Part shown: positions 8,639 through 16,777 of the stretch, one piece after another
Layout of the letters: every line of letters starts with the position of its first letter
Numbering within the stretch: position 1 is the first letter of the stretch
From: Modestobacter roseus
GTDB lineage: Bacteria; Actinomycetota; Actinomycetes; Mycobacteriales; Geodermatophilaceae
NCBI RefSeq assembly: GCF_007994135.1
Contig: NZ_VLKF01000001.1
Coordinates: 3,782,001-3,846,000, forward strand
Reading direction: 5' to 3'
DNA: 64,000 nucleotides
Translations under genes and position numbers: made by a program
Notes under the pieces: generated by a model
The model's input: the letters and a program-made list of their open reading frames with translations, nothing else
The model's database searches: none
What the model was told of the DNA's origin: nothing

Positions 8639-9721
8639 ATGGACCTGTTCTCCCCCGTGATGCTGGGCGACCTCGAGCTCGCCAACCGCGTCGTGATGGC
8701 CCCGCTCACCCGCATGCGCGCCGGCTCCTCCGGCGTCCCGAACGACCTGCTCGTCGAGCACTACGCCCAGCGGGCCTCGATCGGGCTGATCATCACCGAG
8801 GGCACCTACCCGCGGTTCGAGTCGCAGGCGTTCGTCGGCCAGCCCGGCATCGTCACCGACGAGCAGGCCGCCGGCTGGGCCCGGGTCGCCGAGGCGGTCC
8901 ACGCCCGCGGCGGGCGGATCGTCATGCAGCTGATGCACGGCGGCCGGGTCACCCACGCCGACGTCAACGGCGGCCGCCGGGTCGAGGCGCCCAGCGCCAT
9001 CGCGATCGAGGGCGCCGGGCACACGGAGCAGGGCAAGCAGGCCTACCCGGTGCCGCACGCGCTCACCGTCGAGGAGGCGGCGCAGGTCCGTGACGACTTC
9101 GTCGCCGCGGCCCGGCGGGCCGTCGCGGCCGGCCTGGACGGCGTGGAGGTGCACGGCGCCAACGGCTACCTGCTGCACGAGTTCCTCTCCCCGGCGTCCA
9201 ACCAGCGCGACGACGTCTACGGCGGCTCGCCGGAGAACCGCGCCCGGTTCGTCGTCGAGGTCGTGACCGCGGTGGCCGAGGCGGTCGGTGCCGGCAAGGT
9301 CGGCCTGCGGATCTCGCCCGAGCACAACATCCAGGACGCGCTGGAGACCGACCGGGACGACGTCCGGGCCACCTACGGCAGCCTGCTCGACCAGCTGGCT
9401 CCGCTGGGCCTGGCCTACCTGTCGATCCTGCACGCCGAGCCGGCCGGTGACCTGGTGCAGGAGCTGCGGCGGCGGTTCGGCGGGCCGCTGGTCGCCAACA
9501 GCGGTTTCGGCACGGTCACCACCCGCGCCGAGGCGGTCGCGCTGATCGAGGCGGCGCACGCCGAGGCCGTGGCGGTCGGCCGGATGGCCATCGCCAACCC
9601 CGACCTGGTGGCGCGCTGGCAGGGCGAGCACCCGGAGAACGAGCCGAACCCGCTGACCTTCTACGCGGCCGGCGCGGAGGGCTACACCGACTACCCGACC
9701 CTGGTGGCGTCCCCGAGCTGA
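8639..9721 (+). CDS. Alkene reductase, old yellow enzyme family
   Basis: 360-residue FMN-dependent TIM-barrel enzyme. MAPLTRMRA (Thr24) contacts the flavin, the conserved HGANGYLLHEFLSP segment (His ~171, Asn ~174) binds the enone oxygen, and GSPENRARF and AVAVGRMAIANPDL line the FMN site. The family reduces activated C=C bonds of enones, nitroalkenes and nitrate esters with NADPH. It is of NemA/classical length. The ATG at 8639 begins the canonical MDLFSPVMLG; an in-frame ATG some ten codons upstream is possible but the residues do not fit the family. Confidence 0.9.
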   Translation: MDLFSPVMLGDLELANRVVMAPLTRMRAGSSGVPNDLLVEHYAQRASIGLIITEGTYPRFESQAFVGQPGIVTDEQAAGWARVAEAVHARGGRIVMQLMHGGRVTHADVNGGRRVEAPSAIAIEGAGHTEQGKQAYPVPHALTVEEAAQVRDDFVAAARRAVAAGLDGVEVHGANGYLLHEFLSPASNQRDDVYGGSPENRARFVVEVVTAVAEAVGAGKVGLRISPEHNIQDALETDRDDVRATYGSLLDQLAPLGLAYLSILHAEPAGDLVQELRRRFGGPLVANSGFGTVTTRAEAVALIEAAHAEAVAVGRMAIANPDLVARWQGEHPENEPNPLTFYAAGAEGYTDYPTLVASPS

Positions 9722-9734
9722 CGTTCCCCACCGC

Positions 9735-9783
9735 TGTGCACTGGTCGTCGATCCGCGCCACGCGGACCGACGACCAGTGCACA
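9735..9783. terminator. Bidirectional hairpin
   Basis: Perfect 16-bp arms (TGTGCACTGGTCGTCG at 9735-9750 and its complement at 9768-9783) between the convergent OYE and EAL genes. The right arm continues into ACAACGGCG, the same outer sequence found in the hairpin at 14879-14936, so the two belong to one intergenic repeat family. Confidence 0.65.
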
Positions 9784-9828
9784 ACGGCGTGCGCGCCCGG
9801 CAGGGGTCGGCCGGCTGAACCGTGACGG

Positions 9829-11043
9829 TCAGCCGGCTCGGACCGGACGGGTCGCCGGCGGGACCAGCGCGGTGCCGGCGTCGACCAGGACGTCGGCCGG
9901 GCCCGGCCGGCCGAACAACCAGCCCTGCCCGCCGTCGACGCCGAGGTCGGTCAGCACCGCCCGCTCGGCCTCGGTCTCCACGCCCTCGGCGATGACGCAC
10001 ACCCCCGAGCTGTGCGCGAAGGCGACCAGCGACTGGGCGAGCCGGGCCAGCACCGGGTCGGTGTCCAGGCCGCTGACGATGCTGCGGTCCATCTTGATCA
10101 CGTCCGGGGCGGTGGTGACGATGTGCCGCAGGCTGCTGAACCCGGCGCCGACGTCGTCGATGGCCAGCCGCAGGCCGTCGGCGCGCAGCGGTTCCAGTGC
10201 GGTCAGCAGCGCCGGGTAGTCGTGCACCGGCGAGTGCTCGGACAGCTCCAGCACGACCCGGTGCAGCGGCAGGCCGGCCAGCAGCTCCCGGCAGGCCGGC
10301 GTCAGGAGCGTCTGCGGGGAGACGTTCATCGACACGTAGCCGCTGACCTGGCCCAGCAGCGCGGCTGCGCCGGCCAGCGCCAGCAGCTCCAGCCGGTCGC
10401 CCTCGCCGATGGTGTGCGCCTCGTCGAAGACGACGTCGGGGGTGCGCGCCCACTCGGTGGGGAAGCGGGACAGCGCCTCGGCGCCGGTGCGGGTGCCGCT
10501 GGCCAGGTCGACGATCGGCTGCAGGACGACGTCGGGGCCGCCGCGGTCCATCAGCGGGCCGAGCCGCCCGGCGATCTCGGCGTGCAGCTGCTCGCGTCGG
10601 ACCTGCGGCTCGATCACCAGCGCGGCGGCCTCGGCGAGCACCTCCATCAACGCCAGGTCCCGGGGCGAGACCTCCGGGTCGCCCGCCAGCCCGAACGCGC
10701 AGAAGGTGCCGTAGACCGTGCCGTCGCTGAGCACGACCGGCACGCTCACGTGCCCGCGGATCGGCGGCAGGCCGGCGGGCATGCGCCGCACCGCGTCGGG
10801 GACGTCGCGCACGTCGGGCATCACGCGGGGGAGGAGCCCGTCGAGGACGGCCAGGCAGAAGCCGTCCTCGCGCGGGCCGGCGTAGCCGTCGACCAGTCCG
10901 GGGACGTCGGCCGAGACGACCTGCAGAGTGCGGGTGCCCTCGTCGATCCGGCTGAGGAACGCCGCGCTGAGATCGAGCTTCCGGCGCGCCGTGTCGAGCA
11001 GCCCGGCGATCTGCCGCTCCGCTTCCGTGCGTTCGCGTGCCAC
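9829..11043 (-). CDS. GAF-EAL cyclic-di-GMP phosphodiesterase
   Basis: About 404 residues: a GAF-like sensor domain (first ~150), then an EAL domain. Catalytic and metal residues appear in order: AEAL (EAL), MNVSPQTL (Asn), LELSEHS (Glu), AIDDVGAGFSSL (Asp-Asp), IKMDRSIV (Lys) and IAEGVETEAE (Glu). None is missing, so it should hydrolyse c-di-GMP to pGpG. No GGDEF domain is present. The GTG at 11043 was preferred because AGAGGGGAG lies about 6 nt upstream; the frame is open to an ATG at 11133, so a start 30 codons earlier is possible. It is monocistronic. Confidence 0.85.
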   Translation of the reverse strand: MARERTEAERQIAGLLDTARRKLDLSAAFLSRIDEGTRTLQVVSADVPGLVDGYAGPREDGFCLAVLDGLLPRVMPDVRDVPDAVRRMPAGLPPIRGHVSVPVVLSDGTVYGTFCAFGLAGDPEVSPRDLALMEVLAEAAALVIEPQVRREQLHAEIAGRLGPLMDRGGPDVVLQPIVDLASGTRTGAEALSRFPTEWARTPDVVFDEAHTIGEGDRLELLALAGAAALLGQVSGYVSMNVSPQTLLTPACRELLAGLPLHRVVLELSEHSPVHDYPALLTALEPLRADGLRLAIDDVGAGFSSLRHIVTTAPDVIKMDRSIVSGLDTDPVLARLAQSLVAFAHSSGVCVIAEGVETEAERAVLTDLGVDGGQGWLFGRPGPADVLVDAGTALVPPATRPVRAG

Positions 11044-11148
11044 CCGCACTCCCCTCTGGACTGTGGTCTCCCTCTCACGCAAGGTAGGGGACGGACGCCG
11101 CTGACGGACCATCCAGTTCCGGTGATCACCCACAGGGGTGGCGGCGCG

Positions 11149-11811
11149 TCAGTCCTCCAGCAGGCCGGCCTCGTGGGCGAGGATCGCGGCCTGGGTGCGG
11201 TTGGCCAGGTCCAGCTTGGTGAGCAGCCGGGACACGTAGGTCTTCACCGTCGCCTCGCTGACGAACAACCGCCCGGCCACCTCGGCGTTGGAGTCGCCGC
11301 TGCCCAGCAGCGCCAGCACCTCCCTCTCCCGGTCGGTGAGCGTGCCGACCCGGCGCAGCGCCTCGGCCCGCCGGGGCGCGGTCCGGCGGTGCACGTAGGA
11401 GTCGATCAGCGTCGTGGTGACCGCCGGGGAGAGCGTCGCCGTCCCGTCGGCGACCGCGCGCACCGCGGCGGCGATCTCCCGGGGCGGGGTGTCCTTGAGC
11501 AGGAAGCCCGCCGCGCCGGCGGCGAGCGCGGCGTAGACGTACTCGTCCTGGTGGAACGTGGTGAGGACGGCGACCTGCGGTGGCTGGGGGAGCGCCAGCA
11601 GCTGCTCGGTCGCGGCCAGCCCGTCGAGCACCGGCATCCGGACGTCGATCAGCACGACGTCGGGCCGCAGCTCCTCCGCTGCTCGCACCGCCGCGGCGCC
11701 GTCCCCGGCCTCCCCGACCACCTCGAAGCCGCCCGAGGACTCCAGCACCGTGCGCAGCCCGAACCGCACCAGCTCCTCGTCGTCCACGAGGAGCACCCGC
11801 ACGGCGGTCAT
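11149..11811 (-). CDS. LuxR/NarL-type response regulator
   Basis: 220 residues. Receiver domain: acidic pocket VDDEE (10-14), phospho-acceptor Asp56 (LIDVRMP), switch Thr in LTTF, Lys in FLLKD. The C-terminal LuxR helix-turn-helix reads LTDREREVLALLGSGDSNAEVAGRLF then VSEATVKTYVSRLLTKL. The start overlaps the kinase stop by 4 nt, so the pair is co-translated. The adjacent divergent ABC exporter (13137-14860) is the likely target, as in many actinobacterial antibiotic-sensing loci; that is inference. Confidence 0.9.
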   Translation of the reverse strand: MTAVRVLLVDDEELVRFGLRTVLESSGGFEVVGEAGDGAAAVRAAEELRPDVVLIDVRMPVLDGLAATEQLLALPQPPQVAVLTTFHQDEYVYAALAAGAAGFLLKDTPPREIAAAVRAVADGTATLSPAVTTTLIDSYVHRRTAPRRAEALRRVGTLTDREREVLALLGSGDSNAEVAGRLFVSEATVKTYVSRLLTKLDLANRTQAAILAHEAGLLED

Positions 11812-12959
11812 GCGGGCAGCTCGGCGTCGATGCAGAAGCCGCCGTCCAGCCGGGGTTCGGCCGTCAGCCGGCCGCCGAGGGTGCGCACCCGCTCACCCAA
11901 CCCCACCAGGCCGTACCCGTCACCGTCCGCGGGCTGTGGCGGCCGGGTCGGTGCGCCGTTGACCACCCGCAGGCGCAGCCGCGCAGGCCCGCGCTCCACG
12001 GCCACCTGCACCCGGGCGCCGGGGGCGTGCTTGCCGGCGTTGGTCAGCGCCTCCTGGGCGATCCGGTAGGCGGCCCGGCCCACGGCGGGGTCGAGGGCCG
12101 GGTCGATGGCGACGTCGGCCGGGACGGTGAGCGTCACGTCCATGCCGGCTTCCCGCGCCTGGTCGACCAGCCGAGGCAGGTCCGCCAGCTCCGGCTGCGG
12201 GCCGAGCGGCGCGTCGTCGTCGACGTCCTCGGCGCGCAGCACGCCGACCATCTGCCGCAGCTCGGCCAGTGCCCGGCGTCCGGCGCCCTGCACCTGCCCG
12301 GCCAGCAGCTCGACCCGCTCTGCGTCGTGGGCGGCGAGCTCGATGGCGCCGGCCTGCAGCACCATCAGGCTCACCCGGTGTCCGACGGCGTCGTGCATCT
12401 CCCGGGCGATCCGGGTGCGCTCGGAGACCACGGCCTCGCGGGCGAGCAGTTCCCGCTCCGCCTCGGCCCGCTCGGCGCGCTCGCGCAGCACCCCGAGCAG
12501 CTGCTCGCGGGTGCGTTGCCAGATGCCGAGGGCGGCGGGGAGGGCGACGATCGCCCCGGTGGCCGCGGCGACGATCGTCCAGCCGCCGACGGTGATCGGG
12601 TCCGCGACGACGGCGATCGCCACGGCGCCGCCGAGCCCGGCGGCGCCCCGGACCCACCAGGAGCCGCTGTAGCGGCCGACGGCGTAGCTGGCCAGCAGCC
12701 ACGGCGCGGTGGGGGAGAAGCCGAGCGCGGCCGACGCGGCGCACACCGCGAAGGGGATCGCGGGTTGCGTCCGGCGGACGAGCAGCAGGGCGAGCGCCAT
12801 CAGCGCGGTGATGGCAGCGACGGCGGCCAGGTCCAGCGTCGTCGGGTCCAGGGTGCCGAAGCCGCTCCCGGTCAGTGCCACGCCCAACCCGGCGAGCAGC
12901 ACCTCCAGCGCGACGCCACGCGCGGTGAGCCCCGGCCAGATGCGCTCGCGGACCCCCAT
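11808..12959 (-). CDS. Sensor histidine kinase, HisKA_3 (NarL partner)
   Basis: 383 residues. Five to six hydrophobic helices fill residues 15-145, then a coiled segment rich in Arg/Glu, then the HisKA_3 dimerisation motif ERTRIAREMHDAVGH with phospho-acceptor His189, and a HATPase domain (AYRIAQEALTNAGKHA; DGYGLVGLGERV). There is almost no extracellular loop, typical of intramembrane-sensing kinases next to ABC exporters. The ATG at 12959 follows a TACGCT hexamer (12972-12967) by 7 nt with no ribosome site, so the operon is probably leaderless. Confidence 0.88.
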   Translation of the reverse strand: MGVRERIWPGLTARGVALEVLLAGLGVALTGSGFGTLDPTTLDLAAVAAITALMALALLLVRRTQPAIPFAVCAASAALGFSPTAPWLLASYAVGRYSGSWWVRGAAGLGGAVAIAVVADPITVGGWTIVAAATGAIVALPAALGIWQRTREQLLGVLRERAERAEAERELLAREAVVSERTRIAREMHDAVGHRVSLMVLQAGAIELAAHDAERVELLAGQVQGAGRRALAELRQMVGVLRAEDVDDDAPLGPQPELADLPRLVDQAREAGMDVTLTVPADVAIDPALDPAVGRAAYRIAQEALTNAGKHAPGARVQVAVERGPARLRLRVVNGAPTRPPQPADGDGYGLVGLGERVRTLGGRLTAEPRLDGGFCIDAELPA

Positions 12960-13136
12960 GCCCCGGAGCGTAGGGGCCGGTGGACGCGAAGGGATCGCTC
13001 GCGCGTCGAGGCCCGGCGTCCTCTTTCGGATGACCCGGTCGCGCCGACCGGCGCGCCAGGTCGCGGCCTCCGGCCGACGCGCTGACCAGCGGTCCCCCCG
13101 CAGATTGGGGTCCCACACCGATCCCTGGAGGCACTC

Positions 13137-14075
13137 ATGATCTCGGTCAGCGGACTGACCAAGCGCTACGGCGGGCGCACCGTCGTCGACGACGTCACCT
13201 TCACCCTGGAGCCCGGCACGGTGACCGGCTTCCTCGGCCCGAACGGCGCCGGCAAGACGACCACCATGCGGATGATGACCGGGCTGATCCCGGTGACCGC
13301 GGGCTCCGCGACGATCGACGGCCGGCCCTACGCCGAGCTGCCCAACCCGGGCGCCGTCGTCGGCACCCTGCTCGACGCCTCCGCGGTGCACCCGGGCCGC
13401 ACCGGCCGGGCGCACCTCGGGCTGCACGCCACCGCCGTCGGGGTCGACTCCCGGCGGGTCGACGAGGTGCTGGAGCTGGTCGGGCTCGCCGACGCGGCCC
13501 GACGCCGGGTGGGCGGCTACTCGCTGGGGATGCGGCAGCGGCTGGGCATCGCGGCGGCGCTGCTCACCGCCCCGCCGGTGCTGGTCTTCGACGAGCCGGC
13601 GAACGGGCTGGACCCTGACGGCATCCGGTGGTTGCGAGGTCTGCTGCGCGGTCACGCCGCGCGCGGCGGCACGGTGCTGCTCTCCTCCCACCTGCTCGGC
13701 GAGGTCGAGCACGCCGTCGACCGGCTGCTGGTGATCGGCGGCGGGCGGATCGTCGCCGACGGCCCGGTCGGCTCGCTGCTCGGCGACAGCGGCACCGCGG
13801 TGCGGTCGGTCGACCCCCGAGGTCTGGCTGTCGCGCTGCGGGCCCGGGAGTTCCACGTGGAACGCCAGGACGACGGCGTGCTGGTCGTGACGGGTGCCGA
13901 CCCGGCCACCGTCGGCGCCGTCGCCGCCGAGGCCGGCGTTGCGCTGATCGACCTGCACCCGGTGCAGCGCGGCCTCGAGGACCTGTTCTTCCAGCTCACG
14001 GACGACGCCGGAGCTGCCCACGCCCCCACCCCCGCCCCCGCCCCCGCCCCCGTCCCCGTCCCCGCTGAGCACTGA
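13137..14075 (+). CDS. ABC transporter ATP-binding protein
   Basis: 312 residues, single nucleotide-binding domain of the drug/antibiotic (DrrA/BcrA-like) class: Walker A GPNGAGKT (34-41), signature SLGMRQR, Walker B VLVFDEPANGLD, and H-loop SSHLL. The C-terminus ends in an unusual Pro-rich tail of repeated Ala-Pro and Val-Pro pairs (HAPTPAPAPAPVPVPAEH), encoded by an imperfect CCCCCG repeat at 14025-14061 that may vary in length. Good ribosome site (TGGAGG). The permease follows after 11 nt. Divergent from the kinase/regulator pair. Confidence 0.88.
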   Translation: MISVSGLTKRYGGRTVVDDVTFTLEPGTVTGFLGPNGAGKTTTMRMMTGLIPVTAGSATIDGRPYAELPNPGAVVGTLLDASAVHPGRTGRAHLGLHATAVGVDSRRVDEVLELVGLADAARRRVGGYSLGMRQRLGIAAALLTAPPVLVFDEPANGLDPDGIRWLRGLLRGHAARGGTVLLSSHLLGEVEHAVDRLLVIGGGRIVADGPVGSLLGDSGTAVRSVDPRGLAVALRAREFHVERQDDGVLVVTGADPATVGAVAAEAGVALIDLHPVQRGLEDLFFQLTDDAGAAHAPTPAPAPAPVPVPAEH

Positions 14076-14086
14076 GGAGACCTGAG

Positions 14087-14860
14087 ATGACCGCGAGCTC
14101 GAACACGATGATCCTGGACGCCGCCACCCCGGTGCGGCCGACCGTCCAGTCCACCCGCGCCTCGCTGCCGACGCTCGTCGGCCTGGAGGTGCGCAAGACG
14201 CTGACCACCCGCTCCGGGCGGATGCTCGCCCTCGCCGCCGCGCTGGCCGGGCCGGCCGGCATGGGCCTGCTGGAGGCGACCGGCGACGGGTACCTCGACG
14301 TCACCGGCCCGTTCGCCGTGGTGGGCGTCATGACCGGCCTGCTGCTGCTGGCCCTGGGGGTGCTCAGCACCGCCGGCGAATGGACCCACCGGACCGCCCA
14401 GACCACCTACCTTCTCGTCCCGCAGCGCGGCCGGGTGCTGGCGGCGAAGACCGCGGCGATGGCGCTGCTGGGCGCGGGCCTCACGGTGGTGTCGGCGGGG
14501 CTGTCGTGGCTGGTCCTCGCCGGGCTGGCCGATGCCGCCGTCTCCTGGGACGGCGCCACCCAGGCGGCGCTGACCGCGGTGGGGGCCGGGATGGCGTTCG
14601 CACTGGTCGGTGTGGGCGTCGGTGCGGCGACCGCGAACGCGCCGGCGGCGCTGACCGGCCTCTACCTCGCGATCCTCGGCCTGATGCAGATCATCCGCGC
14701 CTGGGACCGGCAGATCGCCGACGCCGTCGACCCCGCACAGGCGGTGCTGCGGTTCGGTCGGGGTGACGCCGAGGTGGCCTCGCTGCTGACCATGGGCGGC
14801 TGGGTGCTCGCCGCACTCGTCGCTGGCTGGGTGCTCAGCCGGCGGCGTCCGGTGCAGTGA
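14087..14860 (+). CDS. ABC transporter permease
   Basis: 257 residues with about six predicted membrane helices, for example LALAAALAGPAGMGLL, AVVGVMTGLLLLALGVLS, AMALLGAGLTVVSAGLSWL and AALTAVGAGMAFALVGVGVG. An N-terminal cytosolic stretch of about 30 residues precedes the first helix. It is an ABC-2-like permease that pairs with the upstream ATPase as an exporter. A family hairpin lies just after its stop. Confidence 0.82.
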   Translation: MTASSNTMILDAATPVRPTVQSTRASLPTLVGLEVRKTLTTRSGRMLALAAALAGPAGMGLLEATGDGYLDVTGPFAVVGVMTGLLLLALGVLSTAGEWTHRTAQTTYLLVPQRGRVLAAKTAAMALLGAGLTVVSAGLSWLVLAGLADAAVSWDGATQAALTAVGAGMAFALVGVGVGAATANAPAALTGLYLAILGLMQIIRAWDRQIADAVDPAQAVLRFGRGDAEVASLLTMGGWVLAALVAGWVLSRRRPVQ

Positions 14861-14878
14861 TCCCGCAGTGCCCGTCCC

Positions 14879-14936
14879 GCCGTTGTGCGCTGGACGTCGG
14901 TCTCCCGGTGGGAACCCGCGGTCAGCGCACAACGGC
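14879..14936. terminator. Bidirectional hairpin
   Basis: Perfect 14-bp arms (GCCGTTGTGCGCTG at 14879-14892; complement at 14923-14936) with a 30-nt loop, between convergent permease and TetR genes. It shares the core TTGTGCRCTGG with the hairpin at 9735-9783. Confidence 0.65.
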
Positions 14937-14958
14937 GCGTGCGGCTGTCCCGCTGACC

Positions 14959-15597
14959 TCAGGCGGGGCGCGCGTCGTCGTCGTCCGGTGCCGGGCGGTG
15001 CCAGCCCCGCTGGACCGAGGCGCGGGCGCGCTCGGCGTCGTCGCCGGAGGCGGTGAAGAGCGCGCACAGCAGCAGCGGGCCGTGGTCGAGGGTCTCCCGC
15101 GGCAGTGGGCCGGTGGCCACGAGCGAGACCAGCCCGTGGCCGATCGCCCAGCTCTGGATCGCCAGGTCCAGCGGGGCGACGTCGGCGCCGAACCGCCCGG
15201 CGTCCCGCCCGCGGCGGGCGGCCCGGACCAGCTCCTCCAGGGTCGCGTCGGCGGCCGGCAGGTCCTCCAGGTCGACGCTGGCGTCGAACATCACCCGGTA
15301 GAGGTCCGGGTGGGTGAGGGCGTGGTCCAGGTAGGCCGCGCACAGGGCGGTCAGGTCGCGCACCGGGTCGGCCGTCGTGGCGACCGTCGCGAACCGGGCG
15401 CCCAGCCGGGTGAAGCCCTCCTGCCGCAGCGCCTGCCACAGGCCGTCCATCCCGTCGAAGTGCGTGTAGACGGCCATGGTCGAGACCCCGGTGCCGGCGA
15501 CCAGCGAGCGCAGGGTGATCGGCTCGCGGGCCCGCAGCATGGCGGCCGCCCGCTCGATGAGCAGGGTGCGGACCGCCGGGTCCTTCGGGCGCGCCAC
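14959..15597 (-). CDS. TetR family transcriptional regulator
   Basis: 212 residues from GTG 15597. The N-terminal TetR helix-turn-helix reads ITLRSLVAGTGVSTMAVYTHF, followed by the DGMDGLWQAL hinge; the C-terminal part is a WHG-like ligand domain ending in an acidic PDDDDARPA tail. The usual ATG at 15618 was rejected because TACCGT (15610-15605) lies exactly 7 nt before the GTG with no ribosome site, pointing to a leaderless start. It is divergent from the Rid-family gene, which may be a target. Confidence 0.85.
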   Translation of the reverse strand: MARPKDPAVRTLLIERAAAMLRAREPITLRSLVAGTGVSTMAVYTHFDGMDGLWQALRQEGFTRLGARFATVATTADPVRDLTALCAAYLDHALTHPDLYRVMFDASVDLEDLPAADATLEELVRAARRGRDAGRFGADVAPLDLAIQSWAIGHGLVSLVATGPLPRETLDHGPLLLCALFTASGDDAERARASVQRGWHRPAPDDDDARPA

Positions 15598-15677
15598 GGA
15601 CTGGACGGTACATGCCATAACGCTGCTATGTTGTCGCGCAGCCCGGATCGGCCGGGCCTGTGGAGCGAGGAGTCAGC

Positions 15678-16085
15678 ATGGCCATCACCCTGACCAATCC
15701 GGCCGGACTGCCGGCGCCCGACGTCTACCACCAGGTGTCGGTGGCGACCGGGTCGCGGCAGGTGTTCGTCGCCGGGCAGGTCGCCGTCGACGCCACGGGC
15801 GAGAAGGTCGGCGTGGGCGACTTCGCCGCCCAGGTCGCGCAGGCCTACCGCAACGCCGGCACCGCCCTGGCCGCGGCCGGGGCGACCTTCGCCGACGTCG
15901 CGACGATGACCGTCTTCGTCGTCGACTGGACGCTGGACAAGATGCCGGCCTTCCTCGAGGGCGTGGCCCGGGCCTCCGCCGACCTCGGGGTCACCCCGGC
16001 GGCTCCGGCGTCGCTGATCGGCGTCTCGGTGCTCTTCGACCCGGACTTCCTGGTCGAGGTGCAGGTCACCGCCGTCCTGGACTGA
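15678..16085 (+). CDS. Rid (YjgF/YER057c/UK114) family protein
   Basis: 135 residues matching the trimeric Rid fold (YHQVSVATGSRQVFVAGQVAVDATG; QVAQAYRNAGTALAAAGATFADVATMTVFV; DFLVEVQVTAVL). The Arg that RidA uses to bind the imine carboxylate is not at its usual place: the segment reads TPAAPASLIGVSVLF. It is therefore probably a non-deaminase Rid subgroup member of unknown substrate. GAGGAG lies 6 nt before the ATG at 15678. Its 3' end overlaps the convergent aztA gene by 20 nt. Confidence 0.82.
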   Translation: MAITLTNPAGLPAPDVYHQVSVATGSRQVFVAGQVAVDATGEKVGVGDFAAQVAQAYRNAGTALAAAGATFADVATMTVFVVDWTLDKMPAFLEGVARASADLGVTPAAPASLIGVSVLFDPDFLVEVQVTAVLD

Positions 16086-16728
16086 CGGCGGGGGCGTCGA
16101 CGACGCGGCCCTGGTCGAGCGCCAGCACGGCGTCGGCGTGTGCCACCGCGGCGTCCTCGTGCGTCGCGTGCAGCACCACCGCACCCCGCTCGGCCTCGGC
16201 GCGCAGCGCCGCCAGCAGCGCCTCCTGCGTCACCGCGTCGACGCCGGCGGTGGGCTCGTCGACGAGCAGCACGTCGGCACGGGCCACCAGCCCCTGGGCG
16301 ACGAGCGCCCGCTGCCGCTGCCCGCCGGAGACCGCGGACAGCGGCCGGCCCAGCAGCGGGGTGAGCCCCAGCCGCTCCGCGCAGGCGGCGACCAGGTCCC
16401 GGTCGGACCGGCGGAGCCGCCGCCACGGCCCGCGGTCGCGCCAGCGGCCCATGGCCAGGGTGTCGGCGACCGTCAGCGGCAGGTGGGCGCTGACCGCGCT
16501 GCGCTGGGGCACGTACGCCACGCTGGTGCCGCGGCGGCGCTCGACCCGGCCGGCCGTCGGGGGGAGCACGCCGGCGAGCACGTCGAGCAGGGTCGACTTC
16601 CCGGCGCCGTTGGGGCCCACCAGCGCCGTCACCGCGCCGGCCGGCAACTCGGCCGTCACGCCGTCGAGCGCGACGGTGCTGCCGCGGCGGACGGTCAGGT
16701 CCCGGACGGCCAGGAGCTCGGTGGTCAC
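16066..16728 (-). CDS. aztA: Zinc ABC transporter ATP-binding protein AztA
   Basis: 220 residues: Walker A GPNGAGKS (38-45), Q-loop YVPQRS, signature SGGQRQR, Walker B VLLVDEPTAGVD, H-loop LHATHEDAAVAHAD. It belongs to the Mn/Zn (ZnuC-like) ATPases. The divergent genes encode a matching permease, an AztC-type binding protein and AztD-type chaperones, so AztA fits better than ZnuC. The GTG start follows TAGCCT (16740-16735) by 6 nt, preceded by TG (extended -10), with no ribosome site; it is probably leaderless and controlled by the Zur-like box shared with aztB. Confidence 0.85.
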   Translation of the reverse strand: MTTELLAVRDLTVRRGSTVALDGVTAELPAGAVTALVGPNGAGKSTLLDVLAGVLPPTAGRVERRRGTSVAYVPQRSAVSAHLPLTVADTLAMGRWRDRGPWRRLRRSDRDLVAACAERLGLTPLLGRPLSAVSGGQRQRALVAQGLVARADVLLVDEPTAGVDAVTQEALLAALRAEAERGAVVLHATHEDAAVAHADAVLALDQGRVVDAPAVSPGRR

Positions 16729-16734
16729 TGACCC

Positions 16735-16769
16735 AGGCTAACAATGATGAGAACGGTTCCCAGTATCGT
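16735..16769. promoter_or_regulatory. Zur-like box and divergent leaderless promoters of aztA and aztB
   Basis: The dyad TGAGAACGGTTCCCA (16748-16762) is a 7-1-7 palindrome with two mismatched pairs. To its right TATCGT (16764-16769) lies 8 nt before the aztB GTG; to its left TAGCCT (16740-16735) lies 6 nt before the aztA GTG. A protein bound to the dyad would cover the -35/-10 spacer of aztB and the -35 of aztA. The genes served are zinc uptake genes, and the same box recurs at 19728, so the binder is most likely Zur. Confidence 0.7.
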
Positions 16770-16777
16770 TCCCGGTT

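Noticed and set aside
8432-8660. Hydrophobic reading frame (ALALAVVGGVVLLVGAGAQL) upstream of the old yellow enzyme gene
   Set aside because: It has no start codon in frame before the hydrophobic stretch and overlaps the well-supported enzyme start by 22 nt; probably chance in GC-rich DNA.
9829-11133. Longer start (ATG 11133) for the GAF-EAL protein
   Set aside because: The extra 30 residues are not GAF-like and a good ribosome site lies before the GTG at 11043, though the longer form cannot be excluded.
15611-15633. Operator-like repeat ACAT..ATGT before the TetR gene at 14959
   Set aside because: The arms match over only four bases each; not convincing.
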